Below, piece by piece: positions 1 through 7,461 of a stretch of DNA of 18,187 nt (its first letter is position 1; every line of letters starts with the position of its first letter). A program made the translations under genes and the position numbers. The stretch is from an uncultured Clostridium sp. (GTDB taxonomy: Bacteria > Bacillota > Clostridia > TANB77 > CAG-508), in assembly GCA_946545035.1 (NCBI GenBank), contig CAMNND010000010.1, positions 1-18,187 of the forward strand, given 5' to 3'. Under the pieces are notes generated by a model, which saw only the letters and a list, made by a program, of their open reading frames with translations, made no database searches and was not told the DNA's origin.

Positions 1-336
1 CAAAAAGATTTAAAGATTGATTCACTAGATGATTTATTTGATGATGACTCAGAAAACAAAGGGTCAACTAATAATAACTCAATTGAAGGAAATAACTTAC
101 AAGAAAACAATAATGCTATTGACTTGGCATCATTTGATGATTTATTATCCGACGAAAGCGAAACAACAAATAACAAAAAGCAACAAAGTAAGATAACTGA
201 TTCGGACTTAGACGAATTATTTGCGGATGATTATTCAGATACAGCAGCGCCAACTGATAGTGAGATATTAGATATTCAAAAAGAACTTGAGGCTAAATTT
301 GATGAATTATTTGGTTCGTCAAGTAATGATAACTAG
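1..336 (+). CDS. Partial acidic repeat protein, C-terminal end (5' end outside window)
   Basis: The reading frame is open from base 1 to a TAG at 334-336, so this is the last 111 residues of a longer protein. An internal TTG at 124 is not a convincing start because the frame and its repeat pattern continue upstream. The visible part is rich in Asp, Glu, Ser and Asn, has no membrane segment, and looks disordered. A short motif close to [ST/D]-x-D-[DE]-L-[FL]-x-[DS]-[DE] recurs four times (about nt 22-51, 127-156, 202-237 and 292-330). Such spaced acidic-hydrophobic motifs are typical of docking sites for a partner protein. The next gene begins 34 bases downstream, so the two are probably co-transcribed. 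I do not recognise a family. Its position just upstream of essC suggests a T7SS accessory role, which is inference only. Confidence 0.7.
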   Translation, partial: QKDLKIDSLDDLFDDDSENKGSTNNNSIEGNNLQENNNAIDLASFDDLLSDESETTNNKKQQSKITDSDLDELFADDYSDTAAPTDSEILDIQKELEAKFDELFGSSSNDN

Positions 337-370
337 TTAGTAACGAAAGATAAGTGTGAGGTGAATTAGT

Positions 371-1495
371 ATGGCACTCATGAAAAAGATTAAAGAAGCA
401 TTTAAAAACTTTTTTTCATCAAATAACAATAAGAAATTATTAATAGCGCCGATTGACACAGACGATGATGATGATGAGGAAATAGATCTAACAAATGTTA
501 ATCAATATTTACATCAAGATAAATATCATAAAGAACTTTCAGTTAAAATTGAAAAATTGAAACAAGCAAAAAGAAAGCAACTTATGAGTAGAATAGATAG
601 CCAGCTTAAGGGGATTGTCAATACAACACATGACAATTTTCCTCTTATAGAAGGAAGTGTATCTGGTCAAGACTACATATCCGTAAGGAGAAAGAATGTT
701 CAACTTAATAAGGTCGGGCAGACAATTATATTAGATAATGGCTACGTAGACATATCAACAAGAAAAAAATCAAACGAAAATAAGTATGCGAATTTGTACT
801 ATAAAAGATATCTTAAAGGTGATTCGTTTGAGGATATACTCGAATATGATAATAAAAATGAAACATATAGTAGAAAGATAAAAGGATTAGGTGTTAGTTA
901 TTCTGAATCTATTTCGTATCCAAGTGAAAGTGAAATTATGTATTTGGAGGATCAAGCACAACCATATGGCGACGAAAGAGCAGTAAAAGAGTATTTAAAA
1001 CTAACGAATTTAGAGTTTGTTTCATCTGAAGAGGAAAGCAACATATGGAATGCATTAAAATTTAGCCCGTATCTTGTAAGAATTGAGGTAGAAAAGTACG
1101 ATAAGAGCGGAAGCATTGTACATCGTAAAGCAGTAAGTATTGTTTACAAAAGTAAAAAAGAGTGTATAGTTGGATATAGACCAACAATGATATATCTTGA
1201 AGATAGTACAACCAACGGGGAAAAGACAAGAATGTATCGTCTGTTAGAAAATGGAGCGTATGCAAATAATAATACTTTTAAATTAAATTTTGATGGTAAA
1301 TATGTTATAAAAACAATTACATTAGATGAGATTCAAAAAAAGGTAAAAGAAATACCATTAAGTATATCGACGAACGATAAGAACGTATTAAGAAATGGAT
1401 ATGAAATACCAAACTATATTAAACAAATATACGAGATTGGTTTATCTCAAATCCATAATATGGGATTAGATAGGGTCAAAAAAGATGAAGAATAA
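371..1495 (+). CDS. Conserved-looking cytosolic protein of unknown function, upstream of essC
   Basis: This ORF encodes 374 residues and starts at an ATG preceded by a GTGAGGTG Shine-Dalgarno-like stretch. The N-terminus is a short basic, amphipathic segment, followed by a run of Asp/Glu (about residues 31-38) and a charged helical region (about 45-80). The remainder is mixed, with many beta-strand-like stretches of alternating hydrophobics. There is no signal peptide and no membrane segment, so it is not a typical EssB/YukC, which has one central transmembrane helix. It follows the acidic repeat gene closely and ends at a strong terminator that separates it from essC. I do not recognise the family. 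It may be a T7SS-associated cytosolic factor, judged by position alone. Confidence 0.75.
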   Translation: MALMKKIKEAFKNFFSSNNNKKLLIAPIDTDDDDDEEIDLTNVNQYLHQDKYHKELSVKIEKLKQAKRKQLMSRIDSQLKGIVNTTHDNFPLIEGSVSGQDYISVRRKNVQLNKVGQTIILDNGYVDISTRKKSNENKYANLYYKRYLKGDSFEDILEYDNKNETYSRKIKGLGVSYSESISYPSESEIMYLEDQAQPYGDERAVKEYLKLTNLEFVSSEEESNIWNALKFSPYLVRIEVEKYDKSGSIVHRKAVSIVYKSKKECIVGYRPTMIYLEDSTTNGEKTRMYRLLENGAYANNNTFKLNFDGKYVIKTITLDEIQKKVKEIPLSISTNDKNVLRNGYEIPNYIKQIYEIGLSQIHNMGLDRVKKDEE

Positions 1496-1546
1496 AAAGC
1501 AGGGGTCAAGAGCATTTAGGTGCTACGGAACCCCTGCTTTTCACTA
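1495..1546 (+). terminator. Intrinsic terminator after the 374-residue gene
   Basis: A 12-bp perfect inverted repeat (arms 1495-1506 and 1530-1541, core CAGGGGT / ACCCCTG) begins at the last base of the stop codon. The 23-nt loop holds a second small 4-bp stem (AGCA/TGCT). A T-rich tail follows. The GC-rich core stands out in an otherwise AT-rich intergenic region. It should end transcription of the upstream pair before essC. Confidence 0.9.
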
Positions 1547-1620
1547 TTTTTATTTAGTTTATATATAAAATGTATTATAAATTTAATATTTAAATATAAA
1601 TATAAAGTTAAACCTTAAAG

Positions 1621-1652
1621 TTGCCAGTTGCCTAAGTATAAATATATATAAT
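1621..1652 (+). promoter_or_regulatory. Candidate promoter for essC-yukD
   Basis: The 192-base gap between the terminator and essC is almost entirely A and T, including a long TA dinucleotide run near 1686-1702. The only non-AT island contains TTGCCA (1621-1626). An 18-base spacer separates it from TATATA (1645-1650), with TATAAT two bases further on (1647-1652). A promoter is needed here because a terminator lies upstream, but in such AT-rich DNA the exact boxes are uncertain. Confidence 0.4.
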
Positions 1653-1733
1653 ATTCAAATAAACGTATTTGATAATAATAAAAATAATATATATATATAT
1701 ATCAAAGTTAATTTATATAGAAGGAGTAGGCAT

Positions 1734-4700
1734 ATGCTAGTTACATTTATTGGGGATAATAAAATGTATCGTTTATCATTGGCTGATGGTGGCGAAGGTG
1801 ATTACTGGATTAAAGACGTATCAGGTAAAGATGAACTTAAATTAGTCAATATAAAAAGCAAGAACGGAAAATGGTTTATCAAAAGTTCTAAATATTCGAA
1901 GATTGTTAATGATAAGTATATAAGAGTTTCTGAAGACAATATAACTGCGATTGCAGCTAATAATAACATAATGAGCGAAGCTGAGTTGAAAGAGTATTCA
2001 AAATATTATATATCACCACAGAATAGTGAATCTATATACGTTTTATTCTGTACTTCTTCATATGAGAAGAACGTGATGTCATATAGAGTTAATACCAAAG
2101 AAGAAATTACAATTGGAAAGAATTCAAAAAATGACATAATTATCAATGATGACCTTGTTAATGATTACCATGCAAGTATTTTTAAGAAGAATGGTAGATG
2201 GTTTGTTGAAAATTATGATTTAAAAACAAAAATTTTTAAAAATATGGATGTAGTTGATGAGGATTCTGAAGAGCTAGAAAATGGAGATATAATTTTTATT
2301 GCAGGAATCAAAATAATGATTCTAGGCGATTTGATACATATTTTTGGAAAAAATGATAAAGTCAAAGTACAAGGAAGAACGTTACAAAGTGAGCAAATAG
2401 TTAATCAAAGGCCCCAAATTATTGATGAACCAGTAGATGACGATGAAAATATAGAGCTTTATTCTGAAGATGATTATTTTTATAATTCACCAAGAATTAA
2501 AGATAAAATAGATGATGTAAATGTTACGATTGATCAGCCACCAAGTCCAAGTGGTAGTGGAAGTAGTGGAATACTACAATTTTTATCAACATTTACGACA
2601 ATGGCAATGGGATCTGTTACATTACTCACATTGGTAAATACAGTAAGTAATATGAACCGTACAAATCAATCAGCATTGCAAAAATCTACAAGAATTGTTT
2701 CATCATGTGTTATGTTAGTTTCAATGCTATTGATACCAATCATAAGAATGATTATTCAAAAGAAAATAAATAAACGTAAAGAAAAAGTTAGACAAATTGA
2801 ATATAAACGATATATCAACTCTAAGATTGTTACAATTAATCGTATAATGGAGAGCAGAAGCGCCATTATGAAAGAGGAAAATATGTCTGCTGAGCAATGT
2901 GAGAGAGTTGTATTAGAAAAATCAAATGAACTATGGGAAAGACAAAAAAGTGATGAAGATTTCTTGAATATAAATATCGGTACGGGTGACATGCCATTAG
3001 ATATTGGTTTAAAGGCACAAGAAAAGAAGTTCACTTTAGAGCATGATTCATTGCTTGACATATACTATGATGTAGCAAATCAATCTAGGACATTGGAAGA
3101 AATACCAATTACTTTACCACTCACAAGAAACAGAATTACAGCTTTTATAATAGACACAAATAAAATGATAAAAGATTATATGGAGAACATTGTATTACAA
3201 TTAATAACACTACAAAATTATAGAGATTTAAAGCTTGTATTTCTTGTAAAAGATGAGTCTTTATGGGATTATGCAAAGTCTTTGCCACATGTGTGGGATG
3301 ACTCAAAGCAGATAAGGTTTTTTGGCTCTAACCACAAAGAAATTAAAGAAATTTCACAATATTTAGAAGAAGTTATTGGTGAGCGTAGTGCGGATGATAA
3401 TGATGGAATGATTTCTATATCGAGAAGACAAAAAGACTACAGAATGTTTGATTCATATTATTTAATAATTACTGACGACTATAGAAACTTAAAAAATGTA
3501 AGAATCTTAAATAGGGTGTTGGGAACTGGTGATGATTTAGGTTTTGGATTATTGTGTGTAACAAAAGATATAACACAATTACCAAATGAATGTAAAACTT
3601 TCGTTGAGATAAACGAAGATGGAAAATGCTTGATGTTTAGGAATGAAGTATCATCATCAACAAAGATTGACTTTCATCTAGACAATAGTGAAAAATATGA
3701 CTACAACAAAATATCAAGAGTTATTTCAAATATACCAATGAAATATACTTCAACCAAAGCTACGAGTTTACCTGATCACTACAATTTCTTGGAGATGTAC
3801 AATGCTGGAAATATTGATCAATTAAATGTCCTAGACAGGTGGAGATTAAATGATTCAACCCAGTCATTGCAAGCGCAAATTGGAATTGATGCAACTGGAG
3901 CACCAGTATACCTAGATGCACATGAAAAATATCACGGACCGCATGGATTGATCGCTGGAACAACAGGTTCTGGAAAGAGTGAATTTATTATAACGTACAT
4001 ATTATCACTTGCAATTAACTACCATCCAGATGATGTAACATTTGTCTTAGTTGATTATAAAGGTGGTGGACTAGCTGGGGCATTTAAAAAGAAAAATATT
4101 CAATTGCCACATTTAGTTGGAACAATAACAAATATTGATTCAGTTGGTTTGCAAAGATCTTTGGAATCTATTCAAAGTGAGTTAAGAAGAAGACAAGTAA
4201 TGTTTAATGACGCTAAGAATGAAACTAATGAATCAACAATCGACATATATAAATATCAGAAATTATATCATGATGGTGTATTAAAGCATCCAATTTCACA
4301 CTTATTTATAATATGTGATGAGTTTGCTGAGTTAAAGCAACAACAACCTGATTTTATGAGTGAGCTTATGAGTGTATCCAGAATTGGACGTTCGCTAGGA
4401 GTACATTTAATTCTGGCAACACAAAAACCAGCAGGTATAGTAAATGACCAAATTAGAAGTAATAGTAAATTTGGTGTTTGCTTGAAAGTACAAGATAAAT
4501 CAGATAGTAAAGATATTATTAAGAAAACAGATGCAGCAATGTTAAAAAGAGCAGGTCAATTCTATATCAATGTAGGAAATGATGAGTATTTTGCTCTTGG
4601 ACAGTCAGGATATACAGGTGTACCATATGAACCATCTGAGTCTGTTAAAGTAGAGCAAAACAACTATATAGATTTTATTTCAAATACTGGTGCTTCAATT

Positions 4701-6377
4701 AAGAGAATTGAAGATAAAGTAGAAATTAAGAAAACGACGAATGCTAAAGGAGACCAATTAACAAACATTGTTAATTATCTTGCCCAACTTGCAAAGAAAA
4801 GACATATAGAAGAAAGACAATTATGGCTTGATCCAATACCTGAGAATATATCAATAAAAGGTATCAGAGACAAATATTCTGTCGAGCCTGTTAAAAACAT
4901 AATTAATCCAATAATCGGTGAATATGATGATCCGTTTAACCAATTACAAAATGTATTGACTTTGAATTTAACCAAAGATGGTAATACGGCGATTTATGGT
5001 AGTGCTGATAGTGGTAAAGAGCTTGTACTATCTTCTGTTATATATGATACAGCAGTTACTCATACGCCAGATGAAGTTAATTTTTATATACTTGATTTTG
5101 GTAGTGAGACAATGAGAATATTCAGTAAATTTCCACATGTTGGTGATGTAGTATTTTCAGATGATGTAGAAAAAATTAACCGTTTATTAAAAATGATTAA
5201 GCAAGAAATAAAAGATAGAAAGCAAAAGCTCGCAGAATATAATGGTGATTATGAGTTATACTTAAGCAAGAGCAATGAAAAGATGCCGTTGATGGTTATT
5301 ATCATAAATGAGTATGGTACATTCTCACAAGCATATCAAAGCATTGACGAAGAGCTTACTAAAATTACAAAAGAATGTATGAAATATGGTATTGTATTTA
5401 TATTTACAGCAAGTACAGTAAATGAATTAAGAACAAGAATTACACAGAATTGTAAACGTAAGATTGCTTTACAGATTATAGGCGATGACTACTCATACAT
5501 ATTTAACAAGGCAAGAAGAAAGAAACCATCTAGTTTAAGCGGTAGAGGTTTGACAACAGTAGACAGTGACGATGTATATGAGTTCCAGACAACAAAAATA
5601 TGCAAACCAGAGAACTTAAACGATTACATCAAATCTGTTTCAGAGAAACTAAATAAAAGGTACCCAGAAGGAGCACAAAGCATACCAGTATTACCAAAAG
5701 TTGTAAATATTGAAAGTGTTTCTAAAGCAATATTTAGCGCGAAAGAGATGCCTGTTGGTATTTCTGCAAAGAATATTAAGCCATACGCATATAACTTTAA
5801 AGGAAACATAGTAAATATAGTTGCATCTAAACAAATGGAAAATATAAGGACATTTATTATGTGTTTAAAAGATGCGATGATTATGACTCACACAATTGAG
5901 CCAATAATTATTGATATGGACAATTTTGATAGTAATAATATAGGTCCATTTATTGAAACGTTTAATGGAATGACAAATAAATTAGGAGAGAATATGTATA
6001 ATAAATCTGATAAAGATATTATATATATTATTCTTGGAATTGGTAAATTTATTGATATGATGGGAGCAGAAAAAAATAGATTTGATCAGAATATAGAAAT
6101 TGCTAAAGTCAGTCAAAACGTTAGTTTTATTGTCGCAGATACAGCTGCAACCCTAAAGAGCCACGCTATGGATTCGTGGTTTAAGAGCAACGTTACTCCA
6201 GGATGTGGTATGTATATAGGAAATGGATTTGATTCTCAATTCTTGATATCATATGAAGCAGATAGGAGAAGCTTGGTTCCAAATTGTGGAGATAGCATGG
6301 GTTATGTTGTTAATAAAGGTAAACCTGAATATATTAAATTCCTAGGAATTGAAGAAAAGAGTGATGACGATGAATAG
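1734..6377 (+). CDS. essC: Type VII secretion motor ATPase, EssC/YukB family
   Basis: This 1547-residue protein is the T7SSb export motor, an inner-membrane FtsK/SpoIIIE-type ATPase that pulls WXG substrates through the membrane. The start is an ATG with AAGGAG 8 bases upstream. An N-terminal FHA-like domain (about 1-90) is followed by a clear FHA domain (about 100-200, with IGK-N-S, NDI and HAS motifs) and an acidic linker. Two membrane helices follow (about 279-303 and 321-341). ATPase domain D1 has an intact Walker A, GTTGSGKS (742-749), and Walker B Asp862-Glu863. D2 has a Walker A-like GSADSGKE (1089-1096), but its Walker B Asp is replaced by Asn1192. D3 (about 1340-1540) shows no Walker A. 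Length and order match EssC/YukB (about 1480-1500 residues). The stop overlaps the yukD-like gene, indicating translational coupling. Confidence 0.97.
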   Translation: MLVTFIGDNKMYRLSLADGGEGDYWIKDVSGKDELKLVNIKSKNGKWFIKSSKYSKIVNDKYIRVSEDNITAIAANNNIMSEAELKEYSKYYISPQNSESIYVLFCTSSYEKNVMSYRVNTKEEITIGKNSKNDIIINDDLVNDYHASIFKKNGRWFVENYDLKTKIFKNMDVVDEDSEELENGDIIFIAGIKIMILGDLIHIFGKNDKVKVQGRTLQSEQIVNQRPQIIDEPVDDDENIELYSEDDYFYNSPRIKDKIDDVNVTIDQPPSPSGSGSSGILQFLSTFTTMAMGSVTLLTLVNTVSNMNRTNQSALQKSTRIVSSCVMLVSMLLIPIIRMIIQKKINKRKEKVRQIEYKRYINSKIVTINRIMESRSAIMKEENMSAEQCERVVLEKSNELWERQKSDEDFLNINIGTGDMPLDIGLKAQEKKFTLEHDSLLDIYYDVANQSRTLEEIPITLPLTRNRITAFIIDTNKMIKDYMENIVLQLITLQNYRDLKLVFLVKDESLWDYAKSLPHVWDDSKQIRFFGSNHKEIKEISQYLEEVIGERSADDNDGMISISRRQKDYRMFDSYYLIITDDYRNLKNVRILNRVLGTGDDLGFGLLCVTKDITQLPNECKTFVEINEDGKCLMFRNEVSSSTKIDFHLDNSEKYDYNKISRVISNIPMKYTSTKATSLPDHYNFLEMYNAGNIDQLNVLDRWRLNDSTQSLQAQIGIDATGAPVYLDAHEKYHGPHGLIAGTTGSGKSEFIITYILSLAINYHPDDVTFVLVDYKGGGLAGAFKKKNIQLPHLVGTITNIDSVGLQRSLESIQSELRRRQVMFNDAKNETNESTIDIYKYQKLYHDGVLKHPISHLFIICDEFAELKQQQPDFMSELMSVSRIGRSLGVHLILATQKPAGIVNDQIRSNSKFGVCLKVQDKSDSKDIIKKTDAAMLKRAGQFYINVGNDEYFALGQSGYTGVPYEPSESVKVEQNNYIDFISNTGASIKRIEDKVEIKKTTNAKGDQLTNIVNYLAQLAKKRHIEERQLWLDPIPENISIKGIRDKYSVEPVKNIINPIIGEYDDPFNQLQNVLTLNLTKDGNTAIYGSADSGKELVLSSVIYDTAVTHTPDEVNFYILDFGSETMRIFSKFPHVGDVVFSDDVEKINRLLKMIKQEIKDRKQKLAEYNGDYELYLSKSNEKMPLMVIIINEYGTFSQAYQSIDEELTKITKECMKYGIVFIFTASTVNELRTRITQNCKRKIALQIIGDDYSYIFNKARRKKPSSLSGRGLTTVDSDDVYEFQTTKICKPENLNDYIKSVSEKLNKRYPEGAQSIPVLPKVVNIESVSKAIFSAKEMPVGISAKNIKPYAYNFKGNIVNIVASKQMENIRTFIMCLKDAMIMTHTIEPIIIDMDNFDSNNIGPFIETFNGMTNKLGENMYNKSDKDIIYIILGIGKFIDMMGAEKNRFDQNIEIAKVSQNVSFIVADTAATLKSHAMDSWFKSNVTPGCGMYIGNGFDSQFLISYEADRRSLVPNCGDSMGYVVNKGKPEYIKFLGIEEKSDDDE

Positions 6378-6624
6378 AGTTTTAGTTAATTTATACGTTC
6401 CATTAATGGAAAAAAAATATAACATATGGATTCCAGTAAATAGAAGCATTGATTGTATAATTAGGGGATTCATATCAGGAATTAATTCATTAAACCAAAT
6501 AAAGTATGATATTGAAAAAAACTATCCAAGGTTATACAACAAAGAAAATGCTACATCCTATGATTACAACATAAAAGTAATAGATACAGATATAAGAAAT
6601 GGAACAGAGCTAATATTATTTTAA
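6370..6624 (+). CDS. yukD: YukD/EsaB-like small ubiquitin-fold T7SS protein
   Basis: This is an 84-residue cytosolic protein of the YukD/EsaB family, the ubiquitin-like component of T7SSb loci. The first strand (VLVNLYVP) leads into a Y-x-I-x-I-P strand, a helix, and a closing D-x-R-N-G-T-E-L-I-L-F strand, which is the usual ending of this fold. The start is taken as the ATG at 6370, which overlaps the essC stop in ATGAATAG. ATG 6364 and in-frame TTG 6349 are alternatives, but they would add residues before the first beta strand. Overlap with essC implies coupled translation. EsaB regulates T7SS activity or expression in staphylococci. The role here is assigned by family and position. Confidence 0.85.
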   Translation: MNRVLVNLYVPLMEKKYNIWIPVNRSIDCIIRGFISGINSLNQIKYDIEKNYPRLYNKENATSYDYNIKVIDTDIRNGTELILF

Positions 6625-6688
6625 TATTACAGAAAAATTACAAAAATATTACAACAAGATTAAATTTTCAAAAAAGAAGCATGCTAAG

Positions 6689-6717
6689 TTGATTTTTTTA
6701 TAATTTTAATATATAAG
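6689..6717 (+). promoter_or_regulatory. Promoter for the WXG-glycosyltransferase operon
   Basis: TTGATT (6689-6694) and TATAAG (6712-6717) are separated by exactly 17 bases, fitting a SigA-type promoter. It lies in the 148-base gap between yukD and the WXG gene at 6773 and would give a leader of about 50 bases ending in a GGAGG ribosome site. I found no convincing terminator before it, so read-through from essC-yukD is also possible. Confidence 0.6.
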
Positions 6718-6772
6718 AGAAATTAGGAATACAAGATGTATTTTTAATTTCTTTTTTTTATGGAGGTATATT

Positions 6773-7435
6773 ATGAGTGATGAAATTAATTGGGAGCCAC
6801 AACAAGTTGCTGATTTAGGTGTTAGATTATCTCGAATTGGTTCTGAATACAGAACAACAATTGCAGATATGTATAATGAAGTTAATTCAATAGGAGTTAA
6901 TCAATTATGGGTTGGACGTAACTATAATGTAGTTGTAGCTGGAATTTTTAACAGAACAATGGGATTATTTGAAGAATGGTCAAATTATATGCAATTAATA
7001 GTACCACAAACAGTATGTGGTATTGCTGAGACTCAAAAGAGTTCAAGTGGAGTAATCGATTATTCTTTAACAAATGTAGAAGTTGAGATTAAGAGAGTTG
7101 AAGAAACTGAAGATAAGGGTGACGGAAGTCAAAAATTAAACCCTTCAGAGGTTAGAAATATAATTAACAATTCATTACCAGGATATAACACAAAAGTTTC
7201 TGAGATAGTAAGTAATTATTTAACTCAATTTGAAGAACTTTCAACAATTCAACATAATAATGCTATTAAAGATATGTCAAATGAATTAAATGAAATTTTA
7301 GTTAAAACAAGAAACTTAATAGAGCAATTCAGTCAAGAAGCAACAGAAGCTGTTGAGAAATCAATACAAAATGTTGAAATTACAGACGAAGAGACAAGAC
7401 AAATGGCAGCAAGAATTGCAACTATTGTTGGTTAA
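6773..7435 (+). CDS. WXG-motif T7SS protein A1 (220 residues)
   Basis: This is a predicted T7SS substrate or partner, longer than a standard 100-residue WXG100 protein. ATG follows a GGAGG site 7 bases upstream. Residues 1-95 form a helix-turn-helix hairpin with the WXG turn at W46-V47-G48, extended to W-V-G-R-N-Y-N. A linker around 96-118 leads to a K-G-D-G-S-Q-K-L motif and a second, fully helical region (about 120-220), so the protein may be two tandem hairpins. No signal peptide, membrane segment or Cys-rich tail is present. It is paralogous to the 220-residue protein at 13935 (shared INWEPQ, KLN-EV and TDEET-RMA segments). It opens the operon that also encodes two glycosyltransferases, with the next start 26 bases downstream. 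Confidence 0.88.
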   Translation: MSDEINWEPQQVADLGVRLSRIGSEYRTTIADMYNEVNSIGVNQLWVGRNYNVVVAGIFNRTMGLFEEWSNYMQLIVPQTVCGIAETQKSSSGVIDYSLTNVEVEIKRVEETEDKGDGSQKLNPSEVRNIINNSLPGYNTKVSEIVSNYLTQFEELSTIQHNNAIKDMSNELNEILVKTRNLIEQFSQEATEAVEKSIQNVEITDEETRQMAARIATIVG

Positions 7436-7461
7436 AATTTAAAGGATTAGGAAAAAACTAA

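Noticed and set aside
6349..6369. TTG 6349 start for the YukD-like protein
   Set aside because: It would add a charged stretch inside the essC overlap before the first beta strand. ATG 6370 matches the family N-terminus.
6611..6629. Inverted repeat TAATATTA-TTT-TAATATTA at the yukD stop as a terminator
   Set aside because: It is made only of A and T, has a 3-base loop and no T tract, so it would be too weak to count as a terminator.
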